A DNA stretch of 64,000 bases from Ideonella aquatica (GTDB lineage: Bacteria; Pseudomonadota; Gammaproteobacteria; Burkholderiales; Burkholderiaceae_C), in contig NZ_JAGQDE010000001.1 of the NCBI RefSeq assembly GCF_018069755.1, positions 248,001 through 312,000 of the forward strand. The letters are read 5' to 3'. The notes under the pieces were generated by a model. The model saw nothing but the letters and a program-made list of their open reading frames with translations, ran no database searches and was not told the origin of the DNA. Both the position numbers and the translations under genes were made by a program. Shown in pieces: positions 8,751 to 18,219 of this stretch (positions within the stretch are counted from its first letter, which is position 1; each line of letters begins with the position of its first letter).

Positions 8751-9872
8751 TTACCAGGACGGCCGCCCCATGCCCATCACGCGGCGGTACCACTCGTGGA
8801 AGTGCTTCATGCCGGTCTCCATGGGCTGCTGGTAGGGGCCGACCTCGTCGTCGCCACGATCGAACAAGGCCTTGCGGCCGGCGTCCATGCGCTCGCCGAT
8901 CTCGTCGTCCTCGAGGCAGGTCTCCATGTAGGCGGCGCGCTGGGCCTGGCAGAACTCGGGCTCGAAGGCGGCGATCTCCTCGGGGTAGTAGAACTCCACC
9001 ACGTTGAGCGTGCGGTCCACGCTGACCGGGTAGAGCGTGGAGACGGTCAGCACCTTCGGATACCACTCGATCATGATGTTCGGGTAGTAGGTCAGCCAGA
9101 TCGCGCCCTGCTCGGGCAACTGGCCGTCGTGCACGCGCAGCACCTCGTCGCGCCAGCGGGCGTAGGTGGGCGAGCCGGTCTGGCGCAGCTGGTCGTGCAG
9201 ACCGACCGTCTGCACCGAGTGATGGCTGCCGAACTCCCAGCGCAGGTCATCGCAGGTGACGAAGCGCCCCAGGCCGGGGTGGAAGGGGCCGACGTGGTAG
9301 TCCTCCAGGTAGACCTCGATGAAGGTCTTCCAGTTGTAGCGGCACTCGTGCATCTCGACGTGGTCAAGCACATAGCCGGAGAAGTCCAGCGCCGCGCGCG
9401 GGCCCAGGCCGGCCAGGTCGGCAGCGATGTCGCGACCGTTGTCCTCGAAGACCATGCCGTTCCAGGTGCGCACCTTGTAGTTGTTCAGGTGCAGGCAGGG
9501 GTCGTGGTCGAAGTGCGGCGCACCGATCAGCTGGCCATGCAGGTCATAGGTCCAGCGGTGCAGCGGGCAGACCACGCTGTGGCGCGTGTTGCCCCGCCCC
9601 TTGAGCATGATGGCCTGGCGGTGGCGGCAAACGTTGGAGACCAGCTCCACCCCCTTGGGGGTGCGCACCAGCATCCGGCCTTCGCCTTCCTGCGGCAGGG
9701 CGTAGTAATCGCCCACATTTGGCACCGCCAGCTCATGGCTGAGGTACCGAGGACCGTGCTGAAAGATCAGCGCTTGTTCGCGGCGGAACAGGTCCTCATC
9801 GAAATAGGTGAAAACAGAGAGTTGAGAGCGCGTGCGCTCCAGAGCTTCCAGCGTAGTGCTCAGGTCCGACAT
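8751..9872 (-). CDS. Rieske-type ring-hydroxylating oxygenase alpha subunit
   Basis: Protein of 373 residues. The Rieske [2Fe-2S] domain shows the ligand pair VCRHRQ and CPLHRWTYD. The catalytic domain shows the mononuclear iron ligands in EDYHVGPFHPGL, with a likely third acidic ligand near DDEIGERMDAGRKAL. Such subunits hydroxylate or demethylate aromatic, choline-like or betaine-like substrates using a separate reductase. The ATG (MSDLSTTLEAL) is preferred over a TTG six codons upstream. No beta subunit or reductase lies beside it, so the electron donor is elsewhere. Its stop lies 90 bases upstream of the bufferin precursor start on the same strand. Whether they share a transcript is unclear, and the substrate is unknown. 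Confidence 0.85.
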   Translation of the reverse strand: MSDLSTTLEALERTRSQLSVFTYFDEDLFRREQALIFQHGPRYLSHELAVPNVGDYYALPQEGEGRMLVRTPKGVELVSNVCRHRQAIMLKGRGNTRHSVVCPLHRWTYDLHGQLIGAPHFDHDPCLHLNNYKVRTWNGMVFEDNGRDIAADLAGLGPRAALDFSGYVLDHVEMHECRYNWKTFIEVYLEDYHVGPFHPGLGRFVTCDDLRWEFGSHHSVQTVGLHDQLRQTGSPTYARWRDEVLRVHDGQLPEQGAIWLTYYPNIMIEWYPKVLTVSTLYPVSVDRTLNVVEFYYPEEIAAFEPEFCQAQRAAYMETCLEDDEIGERMDAGRKALFDRGDDEVGPYQQPMETGMKHFHEWYRRVMGMGRPSW

Positions 9873-10098
9873 GATCCCCAGGATCTCCAAGTGTCAGTGA
9901 ACCCCCCGCCCGGTGGCCCCGCGGGCGGGATTGTCGAAGGTGATGAAGAAGGTGCTTGCCGCCGGCACTGCCCGCGGGGGCGCCGATTCTACCCGCGCGG
10001 TGTGAACCGGTCTGCAGGGGTTGTTGCGCTGCAGCGCCGTGTCAGCCCCGTGTGGTGTGCGCCCAACTACAATCACGGTTTGCACTGCTCTTGACTTC

Positions 10099-10341
10099 AT
10101 GCCGCGTTCCAGCCCCAAGGCCGACCCGGGTCAGCCCGCCAGCTACGAGGAGGCCCTGGCCGAACTCGACGGCCTGATCGCGGCCATGGAAGGTGGACAA
10201 CTGCCGCTGGACCGCTTGCTGGGCAGCTACCAGCGCGCTGCCGTGCTGCTTGAGTTCTGCCGCGGCCGCCTGGAGGCCGTGGAGCAGCAGGTCAAGGTCT
10301 TGGAGGACGGGCAGCTCAAGCCCTGGACGAACAACCCATGA
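10099..10341 (+). CDS. xseB: Exodeoxyribonuclease VII small subunit
   Basis: An 80-residue protein with the XseB pattern: [38 protein letters not shown], then [15 protein letters not shown]. It is the short two-helix subunit that binds the large XseA subunit to form exonuclease VII, a single-strand DNA exonuclease. The ATG start ([11 protein letters not shown]) gives the usual family length; the frame runs further upstream without coding character. The stop overlaps the ispA start as ATGA. The order xseB-ispA-dxs is conserved in many proteobacteria, so this is the head of an isoprenoid supply operon. Confidence 0.93.
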   Translation: MPRSSPKADPGQPASYEEALAELDGLIAAMEGGQLPLDRLLGSYQRAAVLLEFCRGRLEAVEQQVKVLEDGQLKPWTNNP

Positions 10342-11225
10342 AGATCGACGACTGCGAGGCCTGGGCTCGCCACCAATTGGCAGAGGTCGAGGCGGCCATT
10401 GACAACCTGGTGCCGGCCGCGGCGCCGGCCGGCCTGGGCCTGGCCATGCGCTACGCCGTGCTGGACGGCGGCAAGCGCCTGCGTCCGCTGCTGGTGCTGG
10501 CGGCGGCCGAAGCCGTGCAGGGCGAAGCCCTGGCGGCGATGCGCTCGGCGGTGGCCGTGGAGCTGATCCACGCCTACTCGCTGGTCCACGACGACATGCC
10601 CTGCATGGACGACGACGCCTTGCGCCGCGGCAAGCCCACCACCCACGTGGCCTACGGCGAGGCCCAGGCCATGCTGGCAGGTGACGCGATGCAGGCCCTG
10701 GCCTTTGAAGTCCTGACCCCTGATGAGGGCATCGAGCCCGCGCTGCAGGCCCGTCTGGTGCGCCTGCTGGCCCGCGCGTCGGGCTCGGCCGGCATGGCTG
10801 GCGGCCAGGCCATCGATCTGGCCAGTGTTGGCAAGCCGCTGGACGAATCCCAGCTGCGTGACATGCATCGCCGCAAGACCGGTGCCTTGCTGCAGGCCAG
10901 CGTGCTGATGGGCGCGGCCTGCGGCCGCACCAGTGCCGACGCCTGGGCCGCACTGGCCGAATACGGCGATGCGATCGGCCTGGCCTTCCAGGTGGTCGAC
11001 GACATCCTTGACTGCACCCAGGACTCCGAAGTGCTGGGCAAGACGGCCGGCAAGGACCAGGACGCCAACAAGCCGACCTATGTCTCGACGCTGGGCCTGG
11101 AGCGTGCCCAGGCCTACGCCATCGCCCTGCGCGACCAGGCCCAGTCCGCCCTGACCCGTGCCGGTCTGCCCGCGCCGGCCCGCCTGGCCTGGCTGGCCGA
11201 CCGCCTGGTCGAGCGCAACAACTGA
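10338..11225 (+). CDS. ispA: (2E,6E)-Farnesyl diphosphate synthase
   Basis: Polyprenyl synthase of 295 residues that condenses isopentenyl diphosphate with dimethylallyl and geranyl diphosphate to give farnesyl diphosphate. Visible motifs are GGKRLRP (diphosphate binding), the first Asp-rich motif [12 protein letters not shown] with the downstream RRGKPTTH, and the second Asp-rich motif FQVVDDILD. The two-residue insertion inside the first Asp-rich motif (DDMPCMDD) fits a short-chain FPP synthase of bacterial type. It is coupled to xseB by a four-base overlap and followed eight bases later by dxs, which feeds the same pathway. Confidence 0.95.
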   Translation: MKIDDCEAWARHQLAEVEAAIDNLVPAAAPAGLGLAMRYAVLDGGKRLRPLLVLAAAEAVQGEALAAMRSAVAVELIHAYSLVHDDMPCMDDDALRRGKPTTHVAYGEAQAMLAGDAMQALAFEVLTPDEGIEPALQARLVRLLARASGSAGMAGGQAIDLASVGKPLDESQLRDMHRRKTGALLQASVLMGAACGRTSADAWAALAEYGDAIGLAFQVVDDILDCTQDSEVLGKTAGKDQDANKPTYVSTLGLERAQAYAIALRDQAQSALTRAGLPAPARLAWLADRLVERNN

Positions 11226-11233
11226 ACCGCACC

Positions 11234-13159
11234 ATGCCTCAACCGCCCGTTCCCGCCGCACTGCTGGCCAGCATCGACAGCCCGGCCGATCTGCGCCGGC
11301 TAGGCCGCTCGCAGCTCAGCACGCTGGCCGATGAGCTGCGCCAGTTCGTGCTGGACAGTGTCAGCCGCACCGGTGGCCACCTGTCGTCCAACCTGGGCAC
11401 CGTGGAGCTGTCGATCGCGCTGCACTACGTGTACAGCACGCCGCACGACCGCATCGTCTGGGACGTGGGGCACCAGAGCTACCCGCACAAGATCCTCACC
11501 GGCCGCCGTGAGGCCATGGCCACGCTCAAGCAACTGGGCGGCATCAGTGGCTTCCCTCGGCGCGCTGAAAGCGACTACGACACCTTTGGCACGGGCCATT
11601 CGTCCACCAGCATCTCGGCCGCGCTGGGCATGGCCCATGCCGCTCGCCTGAAAGGTGAGCAGCGCCACTGTGTGGCAGTGATCGGTGACGGCGCACTGAC
11701 CGGTGGCATGGCCTTCGAGGCGCTGAACCACGGCGGCTTCGCCGGTGGCGCCGGCCTGCCTGATGTGCTGGTCATCCTGAACGACAACGACATGTCGATC
11801 TCGCCGCCGGTGGGGGCGCTGAACCGCTACCTGGCGCGCCTGATGAGCGGCAAGTTCTACGCCGCTGCCCGCGAGAGCGCCAAGAGCGTGCTCAAGCACA
11901 CGCCGCTGTACGAGTTCGCCAAGCGCTTCGAGGAGCACACCAAGGGCATGGTCGTGCCCGGCACGATCTTCGAGGAATTCGGCTTCAACTACGTGGGCCC
12001 GATCGACGGCCACGACCTGAATTCGCTGATCCCCACGCTCGAGAACCTGCGCGACGCCAAAGGCCCGCAGTTCCTGCACATCGTCACCAAGAAGGGCTAC
12101 GGCTACGAACTGGCCGAGGCCGACCCGATCAATTACCACGGCCCTGGCAAGTTCGATCCCAAGATCGGTCTGCAAAAGCCGACCACCGTGCCCAAGCCCA
12201 CCTTCACCCAGGTCTTCGGCCAGTGGCTGTGCGACATGGCAGCGGCCGACTCGCGGCTGGTGGGCATCACCCCGGCGATGCGCGAGGGCTCGGGCATGGT
12301 CGAGTTCGAGCGCCGCTTCCCCACGCGCTACCACGACGTGGGCATTGCCGAGCAGCATGCGGTGACCTTTGCCGCTGGCCTGGCCTGCGAAGGCCTGAAG
12401 CCGGTGGTGGCGATCTACTCCACCTTCCTGCAGCGCGGCTACGACCAGCTGATCCACGACGTGGCGCTGCAGAAGTTGCCGGTGGTCTTCGCCCTGGACC
12501 GCGCCGGCCTGGTGGGCGCCGACGGCGCCACCCATGCGGGCGCCTACGACATCGCTTACCTGCGCTGCGTGCCCAATATGAGCGTGCTGACGCCGGCCGA
12601 TGAACGCGAATGCCGCCGCGCACTGACCACCGCCTTCCACCAGGACCACCCGGTGGCTGTGCGCTATCCGCGCGGCAGCGGTGCTGGCGTGGCCATTGAG
12701 CCGCAGCTGGACCAACTGCCCTGGGGCCAGGGCGAGCTGCGCCGCGAAGGCCGGCGCATCGCCATCCTGGCCTTTGGCACGCTGCTCTACCCGGCGCTGG
12801 AGGCGGCCGACAAGCTCGACGCCACGGTGGCCAATATGCGCTTTGCCAAGCCGCTGGATCGCGACCTGGTGCTGCGGCTTGCGCGCAGCCACGATGCGCT
12901 GGTCACGCTCGAGGAAGGCTGTGTGGCCGGCGGAGCGGGCGCCGCCGTGCTGGAGACCCTGGCCGCCGAGGGTGTGGTCGTGCCGGTGCTGAACCTGGGC
13001 CTGCCCGACGAGTTCATCGAGCACGGCGACCCGGCCAAGCTGCTGTCGATGTGCGGTCTGGATGCCGCCGGCATCGAGCGAGCCATCGTGCAGCGCTTCG
13101 GCGCCACACCGCTGGCCCTGGTCAAGCCGGCCGAAACCGAGCGCACTGCCGCGGCCTGA
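11234..13159 (+). CDS. dxs: 1-Deoxy-D-xylulose-5-phosphate synthase
   Basis: Thiamine-diphosphate enzyme of 641 residues, full family length. It condenses pyruvate and glyceraldehyde 3-phosphate, the first step of the MEP isoprenoid pathway. Seen are the substrate His in [16 protein letters not shown], the cofactor motif [15 protein letters not shown] with NDNDMSIS about 30 residues on, the transketolase-type Glu region [17 protein letters not shown], and RYPRGSG near the C-terminal domain. The ATG lies eight bases after the ispA stop, in the same operon. A run of six T just after the stop (13164-13169) has no convincing stem before it, so I do not call a terminator. Confidence 0.96.
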   Translation: MPQPPVPAALLASIDSPADLRRLGRSQLSTLADELRQFVLDSVSRTGGHLSSNLGTVELSIALHYVYSTPHDRIVWDVGHQSYPHKILTGRREAMATLKQLGGISGFPRRAESDYDTFGTGHSSTSISAALGMAHAARLKGEQRHCVAVIGDGALTGGMAFEALNHGGFAGGAGLPDVLVILNDNDMSISPPVGALNRYLARLMSGKFYAAARESAKSVLKHTPLYEFAKRFEEHTKGMVVPGTIFEEFGFNYVGPIDGHDLNSLIPTLENLRDAKGPQFLHIVTKKGYGYELAEADPINYHGPGKFDPKIGLQKPTTVPKPTFTQVFGQWLCDMAAADSRLVGITPAMREGSGMVEFERRFPTRYHDVGIAEQHAVTFAAGLACEGLKPVVAIYSTFLQRGYDQLIHDVALQKLPVVFALDRAGLVGADGATHAGAYDIAYLRCVPNMSVLTPADERECRRALTTAFHQDHPVAVRYPRGSGAGVAIEPQLDQLPWGQGELRREGRRIAILAFGTLLYPALEAADKLDATVANMRFAKPLDRDLVLRLARSHDALVTLEEGCVAGGAGAAVLETLAAEGVVVPVLNLGLPDEFIEHGDPAKLLSMCGLDAAGIERAIVQRFGATPLALVKPAETERTAAA

Positions 13160-13248
13160 CACATTTTTTCGAACGCGGCGATCAACCCTTTCAAGCACCA
13201 CGGGGCCGCCGAAGTGGCATGCTGCAGGCCTGCCGACCCTGACCGTCC

Positions 13249-14049
13249 ATGAATCAGCTGACCGACGCCCTGCATATTCCCGACACCCAGAGTGAGCGCG
13301 ATGAGCGCCGCCTGGCGATCCAGCGCGTGGGTGTCAAGGATGTGCGCTATCCCCTGAGCCTGCGCGTGGCTGGCCAGGTGCAGCAGAGCGCTGCGCTGTG
13401 GAACCTCGACGTGGCCTTGCCTGCCGACCAAAAGGGCACGCACATGTCGCGTTTCGTGGCCTGGCTCGAGGAGCAGCAGGCTCCGCTGGACGCCGCCACG
13501 CTGAAGCTGCAGCTCGACGCCATGCTCGACAAGCTGCACGCCCAGGAGGGCCGCGTCGAGGCGCGCTTTTCGTTCTTCCTGCGCAAACGTGCGCCGGTGT
13601 CGGGTGTGCAAAGCCTGCTCGACTACGCGGGAGCCTGGGTCGCCGAGCGCCGCGACGGCCGCACGGCCATCTGGGCCGAGGTGGGGGTGCCGGTCAAGAG
13701 CCTGTGCCCCTGCTCCAAGGAGATCTCCGACTACGGTGCCCACAACCAGCGCTCGCTGGTGACCATCCGCGTGGAGCTGCGCGACCCGCTGGCTCGACCC
13801 ATCGAGTGGCATGAGCTGGTGCGCTTCGCCGAGGAGTCGGCCTCCAGCGAGATCTGGCCGATGCTCAAACGCGCTGACGAAAAGTGGATCACCGAGCGCG
13901 CCTACGAGAACCCGAAGTTCGTCGAGGACCTGGTGCGCGATGTCGCGCTGCGCCTGAACGCCGACGAGCGCATTGGCCGCTACCGGGTGGATGTCGAGAA
14001 CTTCGAGTCGATCCACAACCACTCGGCCTGGGCGCGCATCGAGCGCTGA
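13249..14049 (+). CDS. folE2: GTP cyclohydrolase FolE2 (type IB)
   Basis: Protein of 266 residues matching the zinc-independent GTP cyclohydrolase I (COG1469) that opens GTP to 7,8-dihydroneopterin triphosphate in folate synthesis. The active-site block [19 protein letters not shown] contains the catalytic Cys and the His/Glu ligand positions. The C-terminal part has [17 protein letters not shown], also typical. In species that also carry the zinc enzyme FolE, FolE2 serves under zinc limitation. In many Burkholderiales it is the only copy, and nothing here decides between the two. A Zur-type operator was not recognised upstream. A later step of the pathway, NudB, is encoded at 42.3 kb. Confidence 0.93.
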   Translation: MNQLTDALHIPDTQSERDERRLAIQRVGVKDVRYPLSLRVAGQVQQSAALWNLDVALPADQKGTHMSRFVAWLEEQQAPLDAATLKLQLDAMLDKLHAQEGRVEARFSFFLRKRAPVSGVQSLLDYAGAWVAERRDGRTAIWAEVGVPVKSLCPCSKEISDYGAHNQRSLVTIRVELRDPLARPIEWHELVRFAEESASSEIWPMLKRADEKWITERAYENPKFVEDLVRDVALRLNADERIGRYRVDVENFESIHNHSAWARIER

Positions 14050-14143
14050 GTCTCGCCCGCTTTGCCGGGCACCATCATCGCGCAACAGTCGCGAAACCTG
14101 GCGGCAGCAGCATGAAGACCTGTCTTCTTCATCTGCCACCACC

Positions 14144-14989
14144 ATGCCCGCGAACCTCGATGCCCTCTTGTCCAGCCAAGCCGCCCGCCGCCGCGCGTTG
14201 GGCCTGATCGCCACCGGCTTCGCGCCGCTGGGCCTGTGGAGCTGCGGTGGCGGCACCGACGCGGGCAGCGACAGCAGCTCGTCGACCACCGACACCTCTA
14301 GCAGCACCGACAGCTCGGGCAGCACCGACAGCGGGACCTGCAGCACCATCCCCAGCGAGACCGCCGGCCCCTACCCGGGCGACGGCACCAACAGCACCAG
14401 CCGTGGCGTGGCCAACGCACTGCTGCTGAGCGGCATCGTGCGCAGCGACATCCGCAGCAGTGTGGACACGGCGTCCGGCACCGCCGAAGGCGTGCCCTTG
14501 ACGGTGACGCTCACCCTGGTCAACACCGGCAGCAGTTGCGCGGTGCTGGAAGGCTATGCGGTCTACCTGTGGCATGCCACGCGCGACGGCGAGTATTCGA
14601 TGTACTCCAGCGCGGTGGCCGGCGAGAACTTTCTGCGTGGCGTGCAGGTCAGCGACGCCAAGGGCCAGGTCACATTCACCACGGTCTTCCCGGGCTGCTA
14701 CAGCGGCCGTTGGCCCCACATCCACTTCGAGGTCTACCCCAGCCTGGCCTCGGCCACCAGTGGTGCCAACGACGTCAAGACCTCGCAGCTGGCGCTGCCG
14801 GCCACCGCCTGCTCGCAGGTCTATGGCGTGGTGGCGGGCTATGACGCCAGCGCCAACAACTTTGCCAACATCTCACTGGCCAGCGACAACGTCTTCGGCA
14901 ACGACAGCGCGGTGCTGCAGCTCGCCACCGTGACCGGCAACGCCACCGACGGTTTCGTGGCCACGCTGCAGGTGGGCGTCAGCGCCTGA
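14144..14989 (+). CDS. Intradiol ring-cleavage dioxygenase-like lipoprotein
   Basis: Protein of 281 residues whose core matches the intradiol dioxygenase (protocatechuate/catechol type) fold. It has SETAGPYPGDG, LEGYAVYLWHAT, YSMYSSA, FLRGVQVSDAKGQV and the iron-ligand segment PGCYSGRWPHIHFEVY. Likely ligands are the Tyr in YAVY, the Tyr in GCYS and both His in HIHF. The N-terminus has twin Arg (ARRRALGLIATGFAPLG) and a Cys (SCGGG) that looks like a Tat-type lipobox. A low-complexity Ser/Thr/Asp linker follows (about residues 37-65). It is therefore probably an envelope-anchored member. No aromatic catabolism genes flank it, so the substrate is unknown and the enzyme may act on a non-catechol compound. 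Confidence 0.8.
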   Translation: MPANLDALLSSQAARRRALGLIATGFAPLGLWSCGGGTDAGSDSSSSTTDTSSSTDSSGSTDSGTCSTIPSETAGPYPGDGTNSTSRGVANALLLSGIVRSDIRSSVDTASGTAEGVPLTVTLTLVNTGSSCAVLEGYAVYLWHATRDGEYSMYSSAVAGENFLRGVQVSDAKGQVTFTTVFPGCYSGRWPHIHFEVYPSLASATSGANDVKTSQLALPATACSQVYGVVAGYDASANNFANISLASDNVFGNDSAVLQLATVTGNATDGFVATLQVGVSA

Positions 14990-15017
14990 GCGGCCGCGGG
15001 CGTGGCAGGATGCCGGC

Positions 15018-16049
15018 ATGACGCTGCTGCATTCCCTCGCCCGACTGCCCCTGATCCAGGCCCCGATGGCGGGCTCGCAAGGCCTGCGCCTGGCGCGCGC
15101 CGTGGCCGCCACCGGTGCGATGGGCAGCCTGCCGGCCGGCATGCTGGATGCTGCTGCGCTGACGCGGGCGCTGGCTGAATGGGCGGCGGACCGGCCCGGT
15201 GTCTTGAACGTCAACTTCTTCTGCCACCGACCGCCGCCGGACGACCCCCCGCGCCTCGCCCGCTGGCACGCCCGTCTCGCGCCCTATGCCGCCGAGGCCG
15301 GCCTGCCGGCGCCCACCGGCATGCCGCGGCCGACGCGACATCCCTTCGACCTGGCCATGGCCCAGGCCCTGGCCAGCGCGCCGCCGCCCATCGTCAGTTT
15401 CCACTTTGGCCTGCCCGAGCCGGCGCTGCTGGCGCGGGTGCGCGCGCTGGGTTGCCGGGTGTGGAGCAGCGCCACCACGGTGGATGAGGCGCGCTGGCTG
15501 CTGGCCGCCGGTGTCGACGCGCTGATCCTGCAGGGCCTGGAGGCGGGCGGTCACCGCGGCCATTTCCTGCGCGAGGACCTGGATGTGTCGGACCAGGCCG
15601 GGTGGCGCGCGCTGCTGGCCGCTGTGAGGCCGCTGGCCGGTGCCACACCGCTGATCGTGGCGGGCGGCATCGCTGACGCCGCTGCGGTGCGCGAGGCGCT
15701 GGGCGCTGGCGCCGCCGCGGTGCAGGTGGGCACGGCCTTCCTGCGCTGCCCCGAGGCCGACACCAGCGCAATCCACCGCGCCGCATTGACCGTGGGCGGC
15801 GAGACCGCGCTGACGAATCTCTTCTCGGGCCGCCCCGCGCGAGGTCTGCCCAACCGCCTGATGCGCGACGCCGGACCGATCTGTGACGACGCACCGGCGT
15901 TTCCGCTGGCCAGTGCCGACCTGGCCCCGCTGCGCGCCTGGGCCGAAGGCCAGGGCCGGGGCGACTTCTCGCCGCTGTGGGCGGGCACCGCCCATGCGCT
16001 GGCGCGAGACGAGCCGGCTGCCGCGGTGGTGGCGCGCCTGCTGGCCTGA
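15018..16049 (+). CDS. Nitronate monooxygenase family FMN protein
   Basis: FMN-dependent TIM-barrel protein of 343 residues of the nitronate monooxygenase (2-nitropropane dioxygenase) family, which oxidises alkyl nitronates such as propionate-3-nitronate. It shows the N-terminal PLIQAPMAGSQG, the FMN phosphate region LIVAGGIADAAAVREALGAGAAAVQVGTAF, and LQGLEAGGHRGHF containing the active-site His. The ATG starts 28 bases after the preceding gene. The stop codon meets the stop of the convergent CoA transferase head on (tga/tca at 16047-16052). The family also includes other FMN oxidoreductases, so the reaction is a family-level call. Confidence 0.85.
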   Translation: MTLLHSLARLPLIQAPMAGSQGLRLARAVAATGAMGSLPAGMLDAAALTRALAEWAADRPGVLNVNFFCHRPPPDDPPRLARWHARLAPYAAEAGLPAPTGMPRPTRHPFDLAMAQALASAPPPIVSFHFGLPEPALLARVRALGCRVWSSATTVDEARWLLAAGVDALILQGLEAGGHRGHFLREDLDVSDQAGWRALLAAVRPLAGATPLIVAGGIADAAAVREALGAGAAAVQVGTAFLRCPEADTSAIHRAALTVGGETALTNLFSGRPARGLPNRLMRDAGPICDDAPAFPLASADLAPLRAWAEGQGRGDFSPLWAGTAHALARDEPAAAVVARLLA

Positions 16050-17231
16050 TCAGCCCAGCACGCCGGCCGCGCGCAGGTCGGCGATCTCGCCGTCGCGGTA
16101 GCCCAACGCGTGCAGCAGCGCGTCGCCATGCTCGCCCACCTGCGGTGGGTGCAAGCGCAGCGGTGGGCGCTGGCCGTCCAGCGTGAGCGGCAGCAGTGGG
16201 GTCAGTGTTTCGCGGCCGTCGGGCAGCGTGACCGGCACCAGGCCGCCACTGGCACGCAGGTGCGGGTCCTGCATCAGCTGGTCCGGGCGGCTGATCGGTG
16301 CGAAGGGCAGGCCTTCGCGCTCGAAGACCGCGGCCAGCGCCGACGCGCGCCAGCCTCCCAACGCCTCGCGCAGCGCCGGCATCAGCCAGTCGCGTGACTG
16401 CACGCGGCCGTTGTTGGTGGTCAGGCGCGGATCGTCGGCCCAATCGGCGAAGCCAAAGGCGGCGCAGAAGCTGCGCCACTGGCCGTCGCTGACCACGGCC
16501 AGGAAGATCTGCTCGCCGTCCTTGACGGTGAAGACGTCGTAGATGCCCCAGGCGCTGATGCGCTGCGGCATCGGTCGCGGGGGTTGGCCGGTCACCGCGA
16601 ACTGCATCATGTGCTGGGCCACCAGCAGGATGTTGTTCTCGAACAGGGCGCTTTGCACCTGCTGGCCGCGGCCGGTGGTCTCACGGGCCTTGAGTGCGGC
16701 CATCGCGCCCAGGGCGCCAAAGAGGCCGCCCATGATGTCATTGACGCTGCTGCCGGCGCGCAGCGGCTGGCCCTCAGGGCCGGTCATGTAGGCCAGGCCG
16801 CCCATCATCTGCACCACCTCGTCCAGCGCGGTGCGGTGCTCGTAGGGGCCGGGCAGAAAGCCCTTGTGGGTGACATAGACCAGGCGCGGGTTCAGCGCCG
16901 ACAGCGCCGCCCAGCCCAGGCCCAGCTTGTCCATCGTGCCGCTGCGGAAGTTCTCGCTGAAGACATCGGCGGTGGCCACCAGTTTCAGCACCACCTCCAG
17001 ACCGCGCGGGTCCTTCACATCCAGCGCCAGGCTCTTCTTGTTGCGGTTGAAGACCGGGAAGAAGCCGGCACCTGAGCCCAGCAGGCGGCGCGTGGCATCG
17101 CCCTCCAGCGGCTCGACCTTGATGACCTCGGCCCCCAGGTCGGCCAGCACCAGGCCGCAGGTCGGGCCCATGACCATGTGGGTGAATTCGACGACCCGGG
17201 TGTCGGCGTAGGGCAGGGTGGTGGCGCTCAT
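16050..17231 (-). CDS. CaiB/BaiF family (class III) CoA transferase
   Basis: Protein of 393 residues with the class III CoA transferase pattern: RVVEFTHMVMGPTCGLVLADLG near the N-terminus, AEVIKVEPLEGD, then FNRNKKSLALDVKDPRG. The active-site Asp region is likely SSVNDIMGGLFGALGAMAAL. Members move CoA between carboxylic acids such as succinate, itaconate, citramalate, formate or carnitine derivatives. The start codon overlaps the stop of the HMG-CoA-lyase-like gene (ATGA). The two probably act in sequence: a CoA ester is made by transfer and then cleaved by the lyase. Both are likely controlled by the divergent IclR protein. Exact acid unknown; a short-chain branched or hydroxylated dicarboxylic acid fits best. 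Confidence 0.88.
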   Translation of the reverse strand: MSATTLPYADTRVVEFTHMVMGPTCGLVLADLGAEVIKVEPLEGDATRRLLGSGAGFFPVFNRNKKSLALDVKDPRGLEVVLKLVATADVFSENFRSGTMDKLGLGWAALSALNPRLVYVTHKGFLPGPYEHRTALDEVVQMMGGLAYMTGPEGQPLRAGSSVNDIMGGLFGALGAMAALKARETTGRGQQVQSALFENNILLVAQHMMQFAVTGQPPRPMPQRISAWGIYDVFTVKDGEQIFLAVVSDGQWRSFCAAFGFADWADDPRLTTNNGRVQSRDWLMPALREALGGWRASALAAVFEREGLPFAPISRPDQLMQDPHLRASGGLVPVTLPDGRETLTPLLPLTLDGQRPPLRLHPPQVGEHGDALLHALGYRDGEIADLRAAGVLG

Positions 17232-18178
17232 GTGGGGATCCGGGTGGCGGGGACGAAGCCTTTGGGCACGCCGGCCTCGGCCAGCATGCCGTACAGCGGC
17301 TCACCGGGCAGGCCGGCGGCCAGGGGCGCACGGGCGGCGATCAGGCGGTCCAGGTCGATGCCGGTGGCCACGCCCATGGCCTCGAACAGGAACACCAGGT
17401 CCTCGGTCACCACATTGCCGCTGGCGCCGGGGGCATAGGGGCAGCCGCCCAGGCCGGCCAGCGAGGCGTCGAAGGTGCGCACGCCCACGTCCCAGGCGGC
17501 CAGCGCATTGGCCAGGCCCAGGCCGCGGGTGTTGTGCAGGTGGGCGGCGCCGGCCTTCTGGCCGATCGTCTCGCGCAGCCGGGTGAAGAGGCGCCGCACC
17601 TGCGCCGGGTGGGCCATGCCGGTGGTGTCGGACAGGCCGACCTCGTCCACGCCCGCTTCGGCCAGCGCCTCGGCCAGCGCGATCACCTCGTCCTCGGGCA
17701 CGGGGCCTTGCAGGGTGCAGCCGAAGGCGGTGGACAGGCCCACCTCCACCGCCAGCTGCGGCGCGTGCTCGGCGCGCCAGGCCAGCACGGCGCGCACCTC
17801 GTCCAGCATCTGCTGCGGTGTGCGGCGCACATTGGCCAGCGAGTGCGCCGGACTGGCCGAGACCGGCAGCGTGATCTTGTGTACCCCGGCCGCGGCGGCG
17901 GCCTGTGCGCCCTGCAGGTTGGGCACCAGGGCCATCACCGTCAGGCCCGGGTGGCGCAGCGCATGGCGCACCAGCTCGGCGGTGTCGGCCAGTTGCGGCA
18001 GCAGCTTGGGCGAGACAAAGGAGCCGACCTCGATCTCGCGCAGGCCGGCGGCGGCCAGCGCGTCGATCCAGGCGCACTTGGCGGCCAGCGGCATCGTGGC
18101 GCGCACGCTTTGCAGGCCGTCGCGCGGGCCGACCTCACTGATCAGCACCGTGGGCGCTGCACTTGACGAGGCGTTCAT
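17228..18178 (-). CDS. Hydroxymethylglutaryl-CoA lyase-type enzyme
   Basis: A 316-residue DRE-TIM metallolyase. The metal/substrate motif ISEVGPRDGLQS stands near the N-terminus, and the C-terminal signature GLGGCPYAPGASGN carries the active-site Cys. The HLHNTRG block supplies metal-binding His. The classic reaction cleaves 3-hydroxy-3-methylglutaryl-CoA to acetoacetate and acetyl-CoA (leucine breakdown). Beside a CaiB-type CoA transferase, however, citramalyl-CoA-like or other 3-hydroxyacyl-CoA substrates are possible. It is the first gene of a two-gene operon divergent from iclR; its ATG is 10 bases from the palindromic operator, so repression or activation by that protein is likely. Confidence 0.85.
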   Translation of the reverse strand: MNASSSAAPTVLISEVGPRDGLQSVRATMPLAAKCAWIDALAAAGLREIEVGSFVSPKLLPQLADTAELVRHALRHPGLTVMALVPNLQGAQAAAAAGVHKITLPVSASPAHSLANVRRTPQQMLDEVRAVLAWRAEHAPQLAVEVGLSTAFGCTLQGPVPEDEVIALAEALAEAGVDEVGLSDTTGMAHPAQVRRLFTRLRETIGQKAGAAHLHNTRGLGLANALAAWDVGVRTFDASLAGLGGCPYAPGASGNVVTEDLVFLFEAMGVATGIDLDRLIAARAPLAAGLPGEPLYGMLAEAGVPKGFVPATRIPT

Positions 18179-18188
18179 TGATTCTGTC

Positions 18189-18209
18189 TAATAGAACAAC
18201 GTTCCATTA
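18189..18209. promoter_or_regulatory. Palindromic operator between the lyase operon and iclR
   Basis: A 21-base near-perfect inverted repeat. The left half TAATAGAAC (18189-18197) and right half GTTCCATTA (18201-18209) pair at eight of nine positions around the spacer AAC. GAAC-N3-GTTC cores of this kind are typical of IclR-family operators. It is AT-rich in a very GC-rich window and sits in the 41-base divergent gap, so it can control both genes. Confidence 0.75.
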
Positions 18210-18219
18210 ATTATCGCGC

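Noticed and set aside
13160-13175. T-run after dxs as a terminator
   Set aside because: No stem-loop of useful length precedes the six T; only a 4-bp GCCGCGGC palindrome without a loop.
11300-13201. Long minus-strand open frame opposite dxs
   Set aside because: dxs on the plus strand is complete with catalytic motifs; the opposite frame has none.
14055-14070. Hairpin GCCCG/CGGGC after folE2 as a terminator
   Set aside because: Stem of only five pairs and no T-run follows.
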